In this document: positions 25,201 through 35,719 of the stretch, one piece after another
Numbering within the stretch: position 1 is the stretch's first letter
How the letters are laid out: the number at the start of each line of letters is the position of its first letter
Assembly (NCBI GenBank): GCA_964020975.1
Contig: OZ026617.1
Coordinates: forward strand, 26,455,754-26,519,753
Origin: Hermodice carunculata
Lineage: Eukaryota; Annelida; Polychaeta; Eunicida; Amphinomidae
Direction of reading: 5' to 3'
DNA length: 64,000 nucleotides
Program-made: the position numbers and the translations under genes
Notes under the pieces: model-generated
Told to the model about the DNA's origin: nothing
The model's database searches: none
Seen by the model: only the letters and a program-made list of their open reading frames with translations

Positions 25201-28200
25201 TCGCAGACAGGAACCCGTCCCATCGAGCGCCATAGATTAGTCACCGTTTTGTCACGGTCATGTGTACATTTATCCATCCACGCACTGTTTTCTGCGTGTA
25301 ATTCATAGTCGTCTGTCATATCCAAATGCCCACTGGGTAAATGGCGTGAAATATTCCATGTGTCCTTTACAAACAGTGACAAAATGGTGACTTATCTGTG
25401 GCGCTCGATGTGACGGGTTAGTGTCTGAATTTGAACTTTGTTGTGAATAAAGATTTTTGCGGAGCCATGAACTCGGAACAAAACATTTCATCGGACTGAA
25501 AGTCGGCATACGAACTAAAAAAATTGTGTTGGATAAACGTTGTGAATTACATGAAGGTGGATTGAATAGATCGTGAGAAATAAAAGGGAGCGTGAGACAA
25601 GTCAGTGTGACACAGATTAGCAATGTTTCAAACCTTTCCCACTAGCGCCCTCAGTTGGGCACCCAGCAAGTCAGGGAGGCATAGCAAATAGCCATGCAAA
25701 CACTAGTATAGGTGTAACATATTATTTGCATAATTTATTTCGCTACGATTACCTGTGTTGGGACCAGAGAAAAGTGCCCACTTCCGAGAGGGTCAGCCCT
25801 TCTTGGCAGCATGGATGAGTATATGTGCATGTACATGTACAGTGTATACATATTATAAATCAAGGGTATGTGTATACATGCAATACAGAACTGTCTTAAT
25901 AGTTCCTTTATTACATAAACAAATTTCAACAGACACCCCTTACAGGAAACTACATGAATACATGTACTTGTGAACTGAGACAAGTACTATACTGTCTCAT
26001 TATTCCTTGTTTTGGCTATGAAGAACTGGCTTCAATGGTGACAAGAAAATAAAGACATGGAAGTGTCCACTGAGATAACACAAATTCACACTGTGTCAAA
26101 ATTCACAAAGTTGTGAAAACTGTCATTGAGGAGTGGAAGACCATATTTTGATGGGTCCAGCCAACTTCTGCACTGTATGTAGTTTATTTTTAACAGAGGA
26201 TACGCTCAGGTTTATTCTGTCTAGAAATCCAGCAGCCTGTGCCCCTTAAGACTGATAAGCCCAGCAGACCTATAGTCTCAGGCAAAAACAGACCAGCTGG
26301 GACACCAGTGTCAGTCATGGTGCACTGACTGCTCTGTCCAGCACTAGTGGGAACTAGAGCCTGCCTGGTACATATGGCAACATGGAGGAGACGGCAGCGC
26401 AAACAGTGACTCAAATGACGTTATGCGCCATGATGTCAATCATGTTGCAAGGGAGCTGCTGCACAAGATGCATGACCTGACAGGATAGTAGTATATAGGC
26501 CTATTTCTTCCTGAAGGGAAGGTGGGCTTTCCTCACACAAAATTATGAGCTAGAAATGTATGTAACATTTCACATAATCCCAGGAAAATCTGCATTTACC
26601 TTTTTCGTCTAATTACAGTAGATACATGTAGGATACAAAGATCATCTCATGGCTAAATTAGTCTCCTACCCTGTACAGGTCCCCCCCCGGAGCTGTATCC
26701 TCCCTGGACCCTTCAGGTATCGAGAGTATACAGCTCTCTGGGGAACTGTACCTGGTAGGATTCTTTAGCCATGGGATAACCTCTAAGTTTTTTTTTTGCC
26801 ATGTGGAGATAAAATGTTGAACAAAGACTGTATAAATAAAAAAGGGGAAGTTTTATGAGGAGGGGTTGCCTAAAATAAGCCAAATGTGTGTTGAAAAGTC
26901 CAGAAAGTAAGAAAAAGGTGTGAGACTTGACAGGTGTGCCTTATTGGTCAATGTTGATCTCACACGTTCATGTTTCTTCTAAGATATAAGAACTGGATAT
27001 TCATGGAAGTGATCTGTATTTGGGGAAGAAGTGGAGCAAATTTACAAACCCAGCATTTGATAAGCTAACAGAAATAGTTAATCTATCACACACACACACT
27101 TAAAAATTCCAGATGGTGTCAGAACTGTTATGTGATTGCATTTTCACATCATTTCCTCCTTGCTTTGTACATATAGGTGGTGTTGTAACAGTTAAAAATA
27201 AATCTATGAAAACCTTTGAACCCAAACTGTGATTAAAACATAGAAACCACCATGTGGTACAGTAACTGCCAAGTCTATGAGACATGGCAATGCTTATTTA
27301 TGGTACAGGTATGCTGTTTATTCTAGTATTATTCATTTTTGATGCCATCATGTAGACCTAGGATGAAGACACATGTCAAAATATATTATTGGACAGTGTG
27401 CAGCTTATTCATATGTATAAGGTCTGTTTACAACTTGTGTACATCCTTACGCTTTCCTTGCAGCCCTTTGGCTTTGAGCAGTACCAGGAGTATATGGACT
27501 TCCTCAACAAACTGATAAATTGGTGAGTTGAACTACACACAAACTTACGCATTTGAAGTACATGTGAGTCGAAGACCCTAAAGTTTGAAACAAAATGGTT
27601 CAGCATTGATCAGAATGAATTTCATGACAGCTATCATCTGTATCACAATTTTGATCATAAGTTAGTTAGCTCTACTGACCAAAGGTCGCATAGGTTATGC
27701 AACCGCTCATGTGTGGCCGTGGGTCTGTGCGTAAACTTTTGTTCGTTAGTGCAATACCGTCCATAGTTTTCAAGTTCGCCCAATATAACTTTCAGGGCTT
27801 ATAGGGGATATAAAAATCTGGGTTCTTTTATATATTGGTGACACCACCTACAATAATGCAAAGTAGGGGTCAAAGTATGAAAATCTTGTGAACACACAGC
27901 ATCTTTAACTTGTGGCAGATATTCACCAAATTTGGTGAGATTGTGGGGCAGGTCACAGTCTAAGTTTGTAGTGATATTAATGGCGCTACCTATAATTTGA
28001 TGGAAACTATGAGCCAAAATGTGTTTTAAGATAAAAAATTCCATATCTTGAAAAGTAATTGGATTAGACTTGCCAAATTTATAGAATATATAGACAATGT
28101 CCAAAGCTAGAATCGTACATAATATCAGTGACCTTGATGTATTTTTGTGATGTCACCATGCCTGTAAAGTTGAAAGAGGTGATTTTGAAATGGCAGGGTG

Positions 28201-30551
28201 CAGCTTGAACTTCAATGGCAATGTCAGCACAGCTAGGCAGGCCTATGGGCCTCTTGTATTACTTAATCTGGGTGTCCTTGATCTTCTGTCCCAAGGTCAC
28301 TGAGGACATAAAGTTAAGGACTCACTCATTGTTGTCTTGGCACATGCAACAATATTCATCACAGGAGTTGCACAAATAAGCTATGATTACATGTGGAGCA
28401 AAGTGCCATCTGGTGGACAATTTTTACATTAAGCTTTATATGTTCAGAAGCCACTTGAGGACTCAAAACTTTGAAATGAACAGGTGCAATATAGCCACGA
28501 TGCCAGCAGAGCATTAGACCCATGGGCTTCTTGTTGTATTCCTTGTCCATGAACATCAAGACTAGTTGTACTTGTGCAGTATAGGAGTACATTGATGTGC
28601 AGCATGCAATAAGAAAGGTCAGAATTAACTCCAAGGTGTGTATTCGCCCCAATACACAACTGAATGCATGTACACAAACATTTGTAGGGCTAGAACTGTG
28701 TATTCCCATTTAGTTTGTACGTTAAAGCCATCTTGAATAAACTAGTCACTTTTGTAGCTGTGGTTACATGATTTTTGTGAGATATTAAGTTATGCATCTA
28801 GATTTACTGTTTGAAATTTGGTGCTTCTATATGCACTAGTTTTCAAGTTAAGTTGCAAATTACAATGTAAAGCAATGGGAATACACAACCCTAGCCCCCC
28901 TTTGACTGCAGTGCTGTTTTTTAGGCAGTTCTTGAACCTTCTGTTCTTGCCCTTGCCTATTTGTCAAAGGATATGTGCAGTGTTCTCAGGGAATTATTTG
29001 ATATGATGATTGATTATTATAAGTGTACCATGGCATGTGCAGTACTGTCAGCAAGACTTAAAGTTGACTTTGTTTTTTTGTTTTTTTGTGTGTTTTTAGT
29101 TATGCTGCCTTTCACACATAGATTTACAAACATTCACAGCCTTTTGAAAGATTGAGATACTTGAGCTGCAGTGCCATCTAGCATCAAAAGGTTGAACTAA
29201 ATTTTGCAACTGGGCGTTATGAAAATTAACAATAAGATATGTTCATGTCAAGTTTAACTTTACTTTCTCAGTGACCACATGGTAGTTGAGCCGATTTGTT
29301 AAATGCCTTTGTCCACAGTTTTTGGCACTGCTTAGGAAGTCAAACCACAGTAGTCCCGCACGTGTACATTATTCAGATGAGCATCTGGTTCAGTGCTATT
29401 TTGATGGTGCTTGTGAAGATTCTATCAAATAATCAATATCCATAAAAAAATGCCACAAACTATACATTTCTGGAAAGCTAACAAACTACTGATTGCTTTT
29501 CCTCCACTGTCCTGTGTGTTTGTTGTTCATTGTTTGTACAGCAATCGTGCCAAGTGCTGTCCTCTTTTTTGAAGAACATTGAAGAAACTTGGATTCAACT
29601 TGTGACCTTGATAGGTCTCAATTACAATTACCAGTCAAATTGTTTTTCATTACTGTTAAAATTTGCTGAAAACACTAAAGCAGACAACATTAATCTTGAC
29701 CCTGAGCCAGTTTGGGCCGGTTTAAGAGGGAAGGGGTTAAATAAGGACAAACAAAAAATACAGGTCCTAAGATATAGCATGAAGTGTTTCACAATTTTTC
29801 TAGCTTTTAACAATAATATTTTTGAGTGTGCCTGTTTCAAAATTCAAATGAGATTTCTTGACTAAAATACCCTTTGTTCTTTCTACTATCATTTACGATC
29901 TATATTTTTGTATCCAAGTAAAGTACACATCTGTACAAATAGAATGTATATAATTTGATGAGTGATAAATATATATACAGTATATACATACATATAATAT
30001 ATATTGGGACACCAAAGTCTACAGTATGTTATGAGGAGTAGCTTGCCTTAGGAGATCTTAAAACTGTACAATGAAGAATTAATATGTATTTTTTTTTTGT
30101 CTTAAATCTCGGTCAAATATATATGTACCATAAGGGCAGAGACTGATGTGAAAATAATGAGTTTGCGCAAAATAATGGCTCTGTACATGTTGATTGCAGT
30201 ATTGTCACCAAGAGGATGAACCTGAAAAATCTAGGGCCGCAGCCAGACTTACTGGCTTCAACTCCCTCCATGAGGTCAAAACACGGACTAGAAGAAGTAC
30301 TTCAACCTTCAGTGGCCCTTGAAGCCACCACATTACCAGTTGAGGCAGATGCCATGATGGAAGAGCCAGATGATGATATACAGGTAACCTACAGGCCTTC
30401 TAAAGGAGACAGGAAAAAGTTGGGAGCACTGAAACTGTCAGCAAAAGACTCCAGCGAATCTAGTCAGTTTGACCGTTCCAGTGCATCTGGGAGGTCATTG
30501 TCTGTGTCAAGTCAAGGGGGCCAATCTCAGCATTCTGAGACATCAGTCTGA
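17312..30551 (+). CDS. C1orf43: C1orf43 / NICE-3 family homologue, seven coding exons, 295 aa
   Basis: Join 17312-17365, 19248-19349, 20630-20732, 21965-22018, 22412-22575, 27464-27522, 30200-30551. All introns are GT-AG and the phases agree (0,0,1,1,0,2), giving an uninterrupted 295-residue frame. Recognition is by recall of human C1orf43 (253 aa): both have a short N-terminus, one hydrophobic segment (about residues 8-26), then FIFAKRQITRFALKSNRGP (human version reads FIFVKRQIMRFAMKSRRGP), then an acidic/basic stretch ending YEPKLL, then YRMKAVDAL (human YRMKALDAI), an FLLELR/YLLDLR block, and IQVTY near the C-terminus. The family is a single-pass membrane protein; the human protein has been linked to regulation of phagocytosis, but its biochemistry is poorly known. 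The tail after IQVTY is serine-rich and the protein is about 40 residues longer than human. Introns are repeat-rich. Exon joins are my reading and untested by RNA. Confidence 0.9.
19248..19349 (+). CDS. C1orf43: C1orf43 homologue coding exon 2
   Basis: 34 codons between ATTCCAG| and |GTATTA, phase 0 at both ends. It encodes the rest of the membrane helix and the most conserved block of the family: KRQITRF followed by a basic ALKSNRGPYTP segment and a GSGAPK turn. The cluster of K/R just after the helix is expected on the cytosolic side (positive-inside rule). Confidence 0.93.
20630..20732 (+). CDS. C1orf43: C1orf43 homologue coding exon 3
   Basis: Starts after CTCTTGCAG and ends GCGG|GTCAGT, with 34 codons plus one base. 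It encodes SFRQEIDRRLKRVSEIQYEP and then KLLSESAEQAATTA, matching human KEEIDIRLSRVQDIKYEPQLL in position and charge pattern. The donor GTCAGT is weaker than the others in the gene. The phase-1 end is supported because the leftover G joins exon 4 to make GAA and keeps the frame open. Confidence 0.9.
21965..22018 (+). CDS. C1orf43: C1orf43 homologue coding exon 4 (54 nt)
   Basis: Short exon between TTGGCAG| and |GTAAGT, phase 1 at both ends. With the carried base it reads ESCHFLYRMKAVDALSLL, matching human QSCYNYLYRMKALDAI. It lies between two longer exons and would be easy for an ab initio predictor to miss. Confidence 0.9.
22180..22275. repeat. (ATT)n / (ACT)n microsatellite
   Basis: Imperfect trinucleotide array in the intron between exons 4 and 5. 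Confidence 0.95.
22412..22575 (+). CDS. C1orf43: C1orf43 homologue coding exon 5
   Basis: Between TCTCCAG| and |GTAAAC. With the carried G it gives 55 codons: DEELHRFSSAINRHPAQNLR, then AFLLELRQGGPLDSAKLDLV, then EGFCDAYDHARHDPV. It aligns with the human NFRSYLLDLRN...ALIDTLLDGYETARYG region, the helical core of the cytosolic domain. A TTAA MITE begins only about 30 bp past the donor. Confidence 0.92.
22605..22834 (-). mobile_element. TTAA-type MITE with internal hairpin, copy 1
   Basis: Reverse complement of the family at 36.1, 36.5 and 50.1 kb. The ends read ACTCTTTCAGCGCC and GGGCACTGAGAGAGT. The interior has CAACAGCTTTTC and GAAAAGCTGTTG arms around a degraded loop. It sits about 30 bp downstream of exon 5. 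Terminal TTAA is eroded to TGAA/TAAA. Confidence 0.7.
23531..24135 (+). mobile_element. Helentron-like element, subfamily 2
   Basis: Begins with the hairpin GATTTACTACATAGCAAATC (23531-23550), then the subterminal repeat AGTGTGTGTGTC (23551-23562) and TTCAAAGC. Three monomers follow, each with TAGAAGTTGGAATGACATCT. It continues with TTCTATGTGTAATAGTGTCA and GTGTCAGACAAGTTCAC into a short AAGAAAGAA tract. The 3' palindrome is missing: the next element starts directly. Confidence 0.7.
24136..25000 (+). mobile_element. Helentron-like element, subfamily 1, both ends present
   Basis: 5' hairpin ATTTGCTTCACAGCAAAT (24136-24153), SIR TGTCTGGGTGCC (24155-24166), four to five monomers, the TGGCAGGTGTCACAAACC unit, GAAA-like tract (24955-24978). 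The 3' palindrome TCTGGGT-TGGC-ACCCAGA (24980-24997) contains the inverted SIR GGCACCCAGACA (24988-24999). It sits head-to-tail with the previous element, inside an intron of the C1orf43 homologue. Confidence 0.75.
25037..25810 (+). mobile_element. pogo-like (Tc1/mariner) MITE, split by a hAT-type insertion
   Basis: Left part 25037-25072 starts after TA with CAGCGAAACCTTTCTACAGT and runs to TTGGGACC. The right part resumes at 25758 with TTGGGACCAGAGAAAAGTGC and continues into GAGAGGGT. CAGYGAAACC ends and a GGGACC...AAAAGTG centre are familiar from pogo/Tigger-type MITEs. The right terminus is not clear. Confidence 0.55.
25073..25757. mobile_element. hAT-type foldback element with 8-bp target duplication
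   Basis: Ends are CACAGTAGCGAAATAAATTA (25073 onward) and, in reverse complement, CACAGGTAATCGTAGCGAAA (25757 inward). Long inverted arms (25073-25206 and about 25620-25757) are followed by a second arm pair (25211-25258 and 25375-25424). It is flanked by identical octamers TTGGGACC at 25065-25072 and 25758-25765. An 8-bp duplication plus CACAG ends indicates hAT. No transposase ORF; non-autonomous. Confidence 0.85.
25984..26410. repeat. interspersed repeat R, copy 1
   Basis: About 420 bp similar in direct orientation to 53683-54035: ACTATACTGTCT, GAAGAACTGGCTTC, AAAGACATGGAAGTGTCCAC, TTTTAACAGAGG, CTGGTACATATGGCA. Minus-strand frames give related peptides (CTRQALVPTSAGQ and CTRQAIVSTRAAQ), but I see no codon-level constraint and no known family. 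Confidence 0.65.
26644..26777. repeat. 134-bp imperfect palindromic MITE
   Basis: ATCTCATGGCTAAA (26644-26657) pairs with TTTAGCCATGGGAT (26764-26777). Inner arms CTCCTACCCTGTACAGGTCC and GGAACTGTACCTGGTAGGA, then GAGCTGTAT and GTATACAGCTC, also pair, so nearly the whole unit folds. Confidence 0.8.
27464..27522 (+). CDS. C1orf43: C1orf43 homologue coding exon 6 (59 nt)
   Basis: Between CCTTGCAG| and |GTGAGT. 19 codons plus two bases: PFGFEQYQEYMDFLNKLIN, matching human VFGQNEYLRYQEALSELATA. It sits about 4.9 kb downstream of exon 5; the intron between them carries most of the transposon insertions inside the gene. Confidence 0.9.
27650..28730. repeat. probable interspersed repeat in the intron before the last exon
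   Basis: Starts TTAGTTAGCTCTACTGACC and continues with sequence resembling the spacer-rich invertebrate repeats elsewhere in the window (AAGGTCACTGAGGAC, GACCTTGATG). No second copy was located with confidence and no coding signal was found. Confidence 0.3.
28750..30199. other. intronic sequence, nothing recognised
   Basis: A/T-rich, with short TATA-rich patches near 29960-30000 and no conserved frame. The open frame at 29530-29865 lacks any family signature. Confidence 0.5.
30200..30551 (+). CDS. C1orf43: C1orf43 homologue last coding exon
   Basis: Starts after GATTGCAG in phase 2 and ends at TGA 30549-30551; 117 residues. The N-terminal part (CIVTKRMNLKNL) continues the cytosolic domain. 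An acidic run (EEPDDD) leads into IQVTYRPSKGDRKKL, which matches human IQVTYLPSSQKSKRAK. The last 40 residues are rich in S, Q and G and are probably disordered. Confidence 0.9.
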
Positions 30552-30737
30552 CTCGTGGATTCATTCAAAATGTTTTAAAATGTATACATATTCATGAGGT
30601 GCTGCACCAAAATTCCTGTGTGGATGTTGAAAATGATGTTTAGATCATGATGTACGCTATCTTTACTGGTCTGTCTGTGATTTATGGACATCTTCACATG
30701 ACTTTTACCAGCCATGGACCAGTGTGAAAGAGTCATG

Positions 30738-30743
30738 AATAAA
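30738..30743 (+). terminator. AATAAA poly(A) signal of the C1orf43 homologue
   Basis: First canonical AATAAA after the stop codon, 187 bp downstream, followed by a G/T-rich stretch (GTGGGGAGTTG, then TTTGTTTTAC). It gives a short 3' UTR of roughly 210 nt. Later signals could give longer forms. Confidence 0.55.
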
Positions 30744-31053
30744 TGTGGGGAGTTGCAAACATATGTAGTACTTTGTTTTACAGTACTGACATTAATGGTA
30801 AATTCTGGCTTTTGTTAGGCTATCCCACAATGCTTCACTGCCACAGGAGTCATGGGATTACACTGTTTTGATCCAAGACAACTGTTGTATAGTTTCTCAT
30901 TTTATGATTCAGGCTTTGTTAAAGTTGGTATAATCAGAATTCACACTTTAATGTGTGGTAGGATTGCTGTGTGTTGTTGAGCAAATGAAGCAAGAAATAT
31001 CTTGGTATATGTGAGAATACAGAGTGTATGCTTTAAATATTATTGTTCATATA

Positions 31054-31233
31054 CAGTGAAACCTCATTATAATGACACTCAGATATCTGACATATTCATG
31101 TACCTGCATGTTTGGGGGGGGGGGGGGGAGACAGTCAAATTTTATGGCAGTTTGACTTGTTTATGTGACACATTCAGATATCTGATACATCTTTGTTGAG
31201 TACAGAAAGTGTCATTGTAATGAGATTTCAGTG
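31054..31233. mobile_element. pogo-like (Tc1/mariner) MITE
   Basis: TA-flanked 180-bp unit. The left end CAGTGAAACCTCATTATAAT and right end ATTGTAATGAGATTTCAGTG are near-complementary; inner TCAGATATCTGACA and TTCAGATATCTGATACA also pair. A poly-G run (31115-31128) has expanded inside it. It lies about 500 bp past the end of the C1orf43 homologue. Confidence 0.7.
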
Positions 31234-31235
31234 TA

Positions 31236-33055
31236 TTACCATGGAATAATGTGCAACTTGTATATATTTGAAAGGTGCTATATGTATATTATGTACTTGT
31301 ATGTGTGTATAAAATTTTGTCTACACAACATGTACTTGCTTGTATGTAACAATACAGGTATTTAAGTTTGTCTTTTTTTCCACCATTTCAACTTTGTGCT
31401 GTTGTACGTCTTATAAAGTAAAACAGTCGAGTGTGCTAGGTACTGTGTTTAAAGTGTCACCAGAGCACGTGGTGCATGTACAAAGATCGGGAAGTGCAAG
31501 TGTTCTTTCTGAAGGTACAGTAGTCTATGTCCCTGTTTTCCTTAAATACTGCTGTGTCAATGACCGTCCTCACGTGGGCATGATGGTTGTTCCACTTATT
31601 GTCTTATCCATGCCAAGGCCAGCAGTTGATTTTGAGCATGCTATCGTCACAGGTCTGATCTACAATTTTCTTCGGAGAGTGTATTCATGCATATGATCAT
31701 TAACCCTCTCCTCCTCCCTCCTCCCTCAAAAAAAACAAACAAACAAAAGGTGTCAAGTGACTGGTTTGCATGATCCATAAATATTGTCAGTGCACCTGTA
31801 CCCACTGGTAGGTTTTAATCAAGTGGGAATATGTTGTGCAGACATATTAGTTCCTCCTCCATGGGCGTTAATTTTTCCTTTAATTAATAATGATGACGAT
31901 GTCTCACAAATATGATACAGACACAAATTTCCTCGACTCAGATCCTAGGCATGCTATATGCTCACATGTAATCCCAGCCACAGCACAAACATCACAACAG
32001 ATACAGCCTTAACCTTCTGGTTACATACTATTTGTTCAAATTACATAGCTGGTGTTATGTGACTGCCAGTTTGAAATGATTTCTTTGATGGTGCACCTTT
32101 GCCAGCAATTTAAAATTAAAGTGCTATGGAAACCTACTAGAGTAACATGCGCCAGGTGAACAGGTCCCTTGCATTGAGGAAGCTATTGAATCAGTCTTTT
32201 ACCAGGAAAACAGCACAGGAAGATCTGCGACCAGGTATTTCTTACCAACACTGACCATCTTTTTCTAAATATTTTGCAGTCTTTTTCATGTGAAAAAAAA
32301 AAAATATGTGTAAAAATTGAAAATTTCATGTGAAAGGCAGCTATGCTTTGCATTTTTTTGTTTTGTTTTAATTAAATTTAATTTTGTTTGTTTGTTTGTT
32401 TGGGGATTTTTTTTTTTTTTTAAATTTTGTTTTTGGAGGGAGGAGGTTAACTTTATTACGTGACCAACTGCATGCAGAAGCAGACTTAAGAATCCTTTGG
32501 CCTACATGGTCTACATTACAAAATCAATACAAACAGTCCATGAAGATGGCACTTCTTCAAAAGAAAATGAAACGGCACAGCAAGACCCAAGAAATTATTA
32601 TTGTTGATATTTATTTATTTGTCTATTTTATGTAATATGGTGGGCTACTGTAAGGAAGAAATTGGTGCGCTTTTTTTTTTTGAGTGCAAAGTGCCCAGCC
32701 ACAGTAAAGTTTTTACAAGACTTCTTGCTATAGCTGCAGAACCATCTGTCTAGGTGTATATTCAAATCTTGTATAAATGTATATGCATTGTACCCATATT
32801 AGATGTCTGTTCCAGTGATTGAAAATGTTTCATCATATGTAAAGAACAATTCCATGCAACATGCCAGTTCACAGTCATGTATAAAGTGGTGTTTCTCACC
32901 TCACTGTAAAACTCTTGTATTTATTTTTGCTGGAAATTCTAGCAGAAGCAACAGTATAAGAGTAAGGCAACATGCCAATTCCGGGGCCATTTAATATTGT
33001 CAACATTTGCAGAGTATTCCAAGTATATTTTATATGAACTCCCTGCACCCAAAAG
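31236..33055. other. gene-free stretch downstream of the C1orf43 homologue
   Basis: No recognised coding frame. About 80 bp near 31786-31870 (TCAGTGCACCTGTAC, TAATCAAGTGGGAATAT, GTTGTGCAGACAT) recurs at 48000-48065. T-rich runs at 32350-32425. Confidence 0.45.
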
Positions 33056-33059
33056 ACGA

Positions 33060-33229
33060 GTATAATGAAACTGTATTATAACAACACTCATATCTGACAA
33101 ATTCACTTAACAACACACCTTTCAAGGAACAAAAAGTGCATTTTGTGTGTTATTTGATTCATTTATCTGACATATTCAGTTTTCTGACACATTTTCAGGG
33201 AACAGATGGTGGATGTCCTTATAACAATT
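33060..33229. mobile_element. pogo-like MITE fragment
   Basis: AATGAAACTGTATTATAACAA then CACTCATATCTGACA, and further on ATTTATCTGACATATTCAG and GTCCTTATAACAATT, matching the layout of the MITE at 31054-31233. The right end is cut where the Helentron-like element begins at 33230. Confidence 0.55.
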
Positions 33230-34021
<792 letters not shown>

Positions 34022-34059
34022 ATCCTTTCCTCATTTTTACCCTTCGGCCTTATGAGGTC

Positions 34060-35700
34060 AACGGATATTGTCATACCGGCACCGTCATCTGTCTGTCCGT
34101 CCGTCCCGTGGTTTTACCACCATACCTTCAGTAATTTTTTGAAACAGGATTTTCAAATTGCACATGATATTACACTTCTATATGGCTTACTTTGTGTGCA
34201 AACATAGTTGACCTTGACATAATTCTTAAGGTCACACAGTGGTCACATGTGCTAAGTGACGTTACCGCTGTAACTATTGAAAGCCTGCATCTAGCAATCT
34301 AAATCTTACACACAAGAAGCTTCATAGAGTGATCTAGAAGCCTATAGAAAATAGAGGTCATAGCTGTATATTTGACCTACTTTTTGAGGTCAAAGGTCAA
34401 GTGCACAATGGTGGTATTGGTATAAGTAAGGAAGTTTTTAAGTCAGTTACATGAAATTTTATACACTCATGTATCACAGCCATAGAATGTGTCATGAATC
34501 AAAAGTAGGTCACTAGGTCAAGTATCTGGGTCACAGTGACCTATTCATTGAAATTTTGTTTACCAGAACTTTTTGAGACAGGACTTTCAAATTGCACATG
34601 ATATTACACTCCTATGTGGCCTACTTTGTGTGCAAGCATAGTTGACCTTGACATAATTCTCAAGGTCACACAGTGGTCACATGTGCTAAGCAAGGTTACC
34701 ACTCTAACTATTGTAAGCCTGCATCTAGCAATCTAAATCTTACACACAAGAAGTTCCATAGAGTGATCTAGAAGCCTATTGAAAATCAAGGTCATAGCTC
34801 TATATTTGATTTACTTTTTGAGGTTAAAGGTCAAGTGCACAATAGTGGTATTGGTAGAAGTAAGGAAGTCCTCAAGTCAGTTACATGAAATTTTATACAC
34901 ACATGGATCACAACCAAAGAATGTGTCATGAATCAAAAGTAGGTCACTAGGTCAAGTATCTGGGTCACAGTGACCTATTCATTGAAATTTTGTTTACCAC
35001 TGTAACATCAGAAATTTTTGAGACAGGACTTTCAAATTGCAGATGATATTACACTCCTATGTGGCCTACTTTGTGTGCAAGCATAGTTGACCTTGACTTA
35101 ATTCTCAAGGTCACACAATGGTCACGTGCTGAGCGACGTTATCGCTCTAATTATTGAAAGCCTGCATCTAGCAATCTAAAGCTTACACACAAGAAGCTTC
35201 ATAGAGTGATCTAAAAGCCTATTGAAAATCAAGATCATAGCTCTATATTTGACCTACTTTTTGAGGTCAAAGGTCAAGTGCAAAATGGTGATATTGGCAT
35301 AAGTAAGGAAGTATTTAAGGCAGTTACATGAAATTTTATACGCTCATGTATCTTAACCAAAAAATGCGTCATGAATCAAAAGTAGGTCACTGGATCAAGT
35401 ATCTGGGTTACAGTTACCTATTCATTGAAATTTTGTTTACCCACTATAACTTCAGAAGCTTTTGAGACGGAACTTTCAAATTGCATATGATAGTACACCA
35501 CTGCAAGCATAATTGACCTTGACCTAACTTTAAAGGTCACATAGTGGTCACAAGTTTGCTGATTGACATTGTGCATCTAGAAATCTAAATCTTGAAACAA
35601 AAGAAGCAACATAGGGTGATCTAGAAGGCTATTGAAAGTCAAGGTTATACCTCTTTATTTGACCTAATGTTTTTGAGGTCAAAGGTCAAGTCTACAATAG
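34060..35700. repeat. 435-445-bp tandem repeat, about 3.6 units, rich in AGGTCA half-sites
   Basis: Units align at GAGACAGGACTTTCAAATTG (about 34140, 34572, 35018, 35463). Each has TGACCTTGAC...AAGGTCA, the direct repeat AGGTCAAAGGTCA (34387-34399, 35264-35276, 35676-35688; one base off near 34825), and in two units GGTCACAGTGACC (34529-34541, 34963-34975). It begins after a GTCTGTCCGTCCGTCC stretch. Confidence 0.85.
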
Positions 35701-35719
35701 TAGTATTTGTGTATGTAAC

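Noticed and set aside
26190-26414. Minus-strand ORF with a similar peptide at 53892-54155
   Set aside because: The similarity follows the DNA-level repeat R; the frames break at different places and no domain is recognisable.
28444-28709. Long minus-strand ORFs in the last large intron
   Set aside because: Cysteine- and leucine-rich, low-complexity-like peptides with no family features, inside what looks like an interspersed repeat.
31340-31696. 118-codon open frame downstream of the gene
   Set aside because: No recognised domain, no homologous second copy, and it follows a plausible poly(A) signal without promoter or splice signals.
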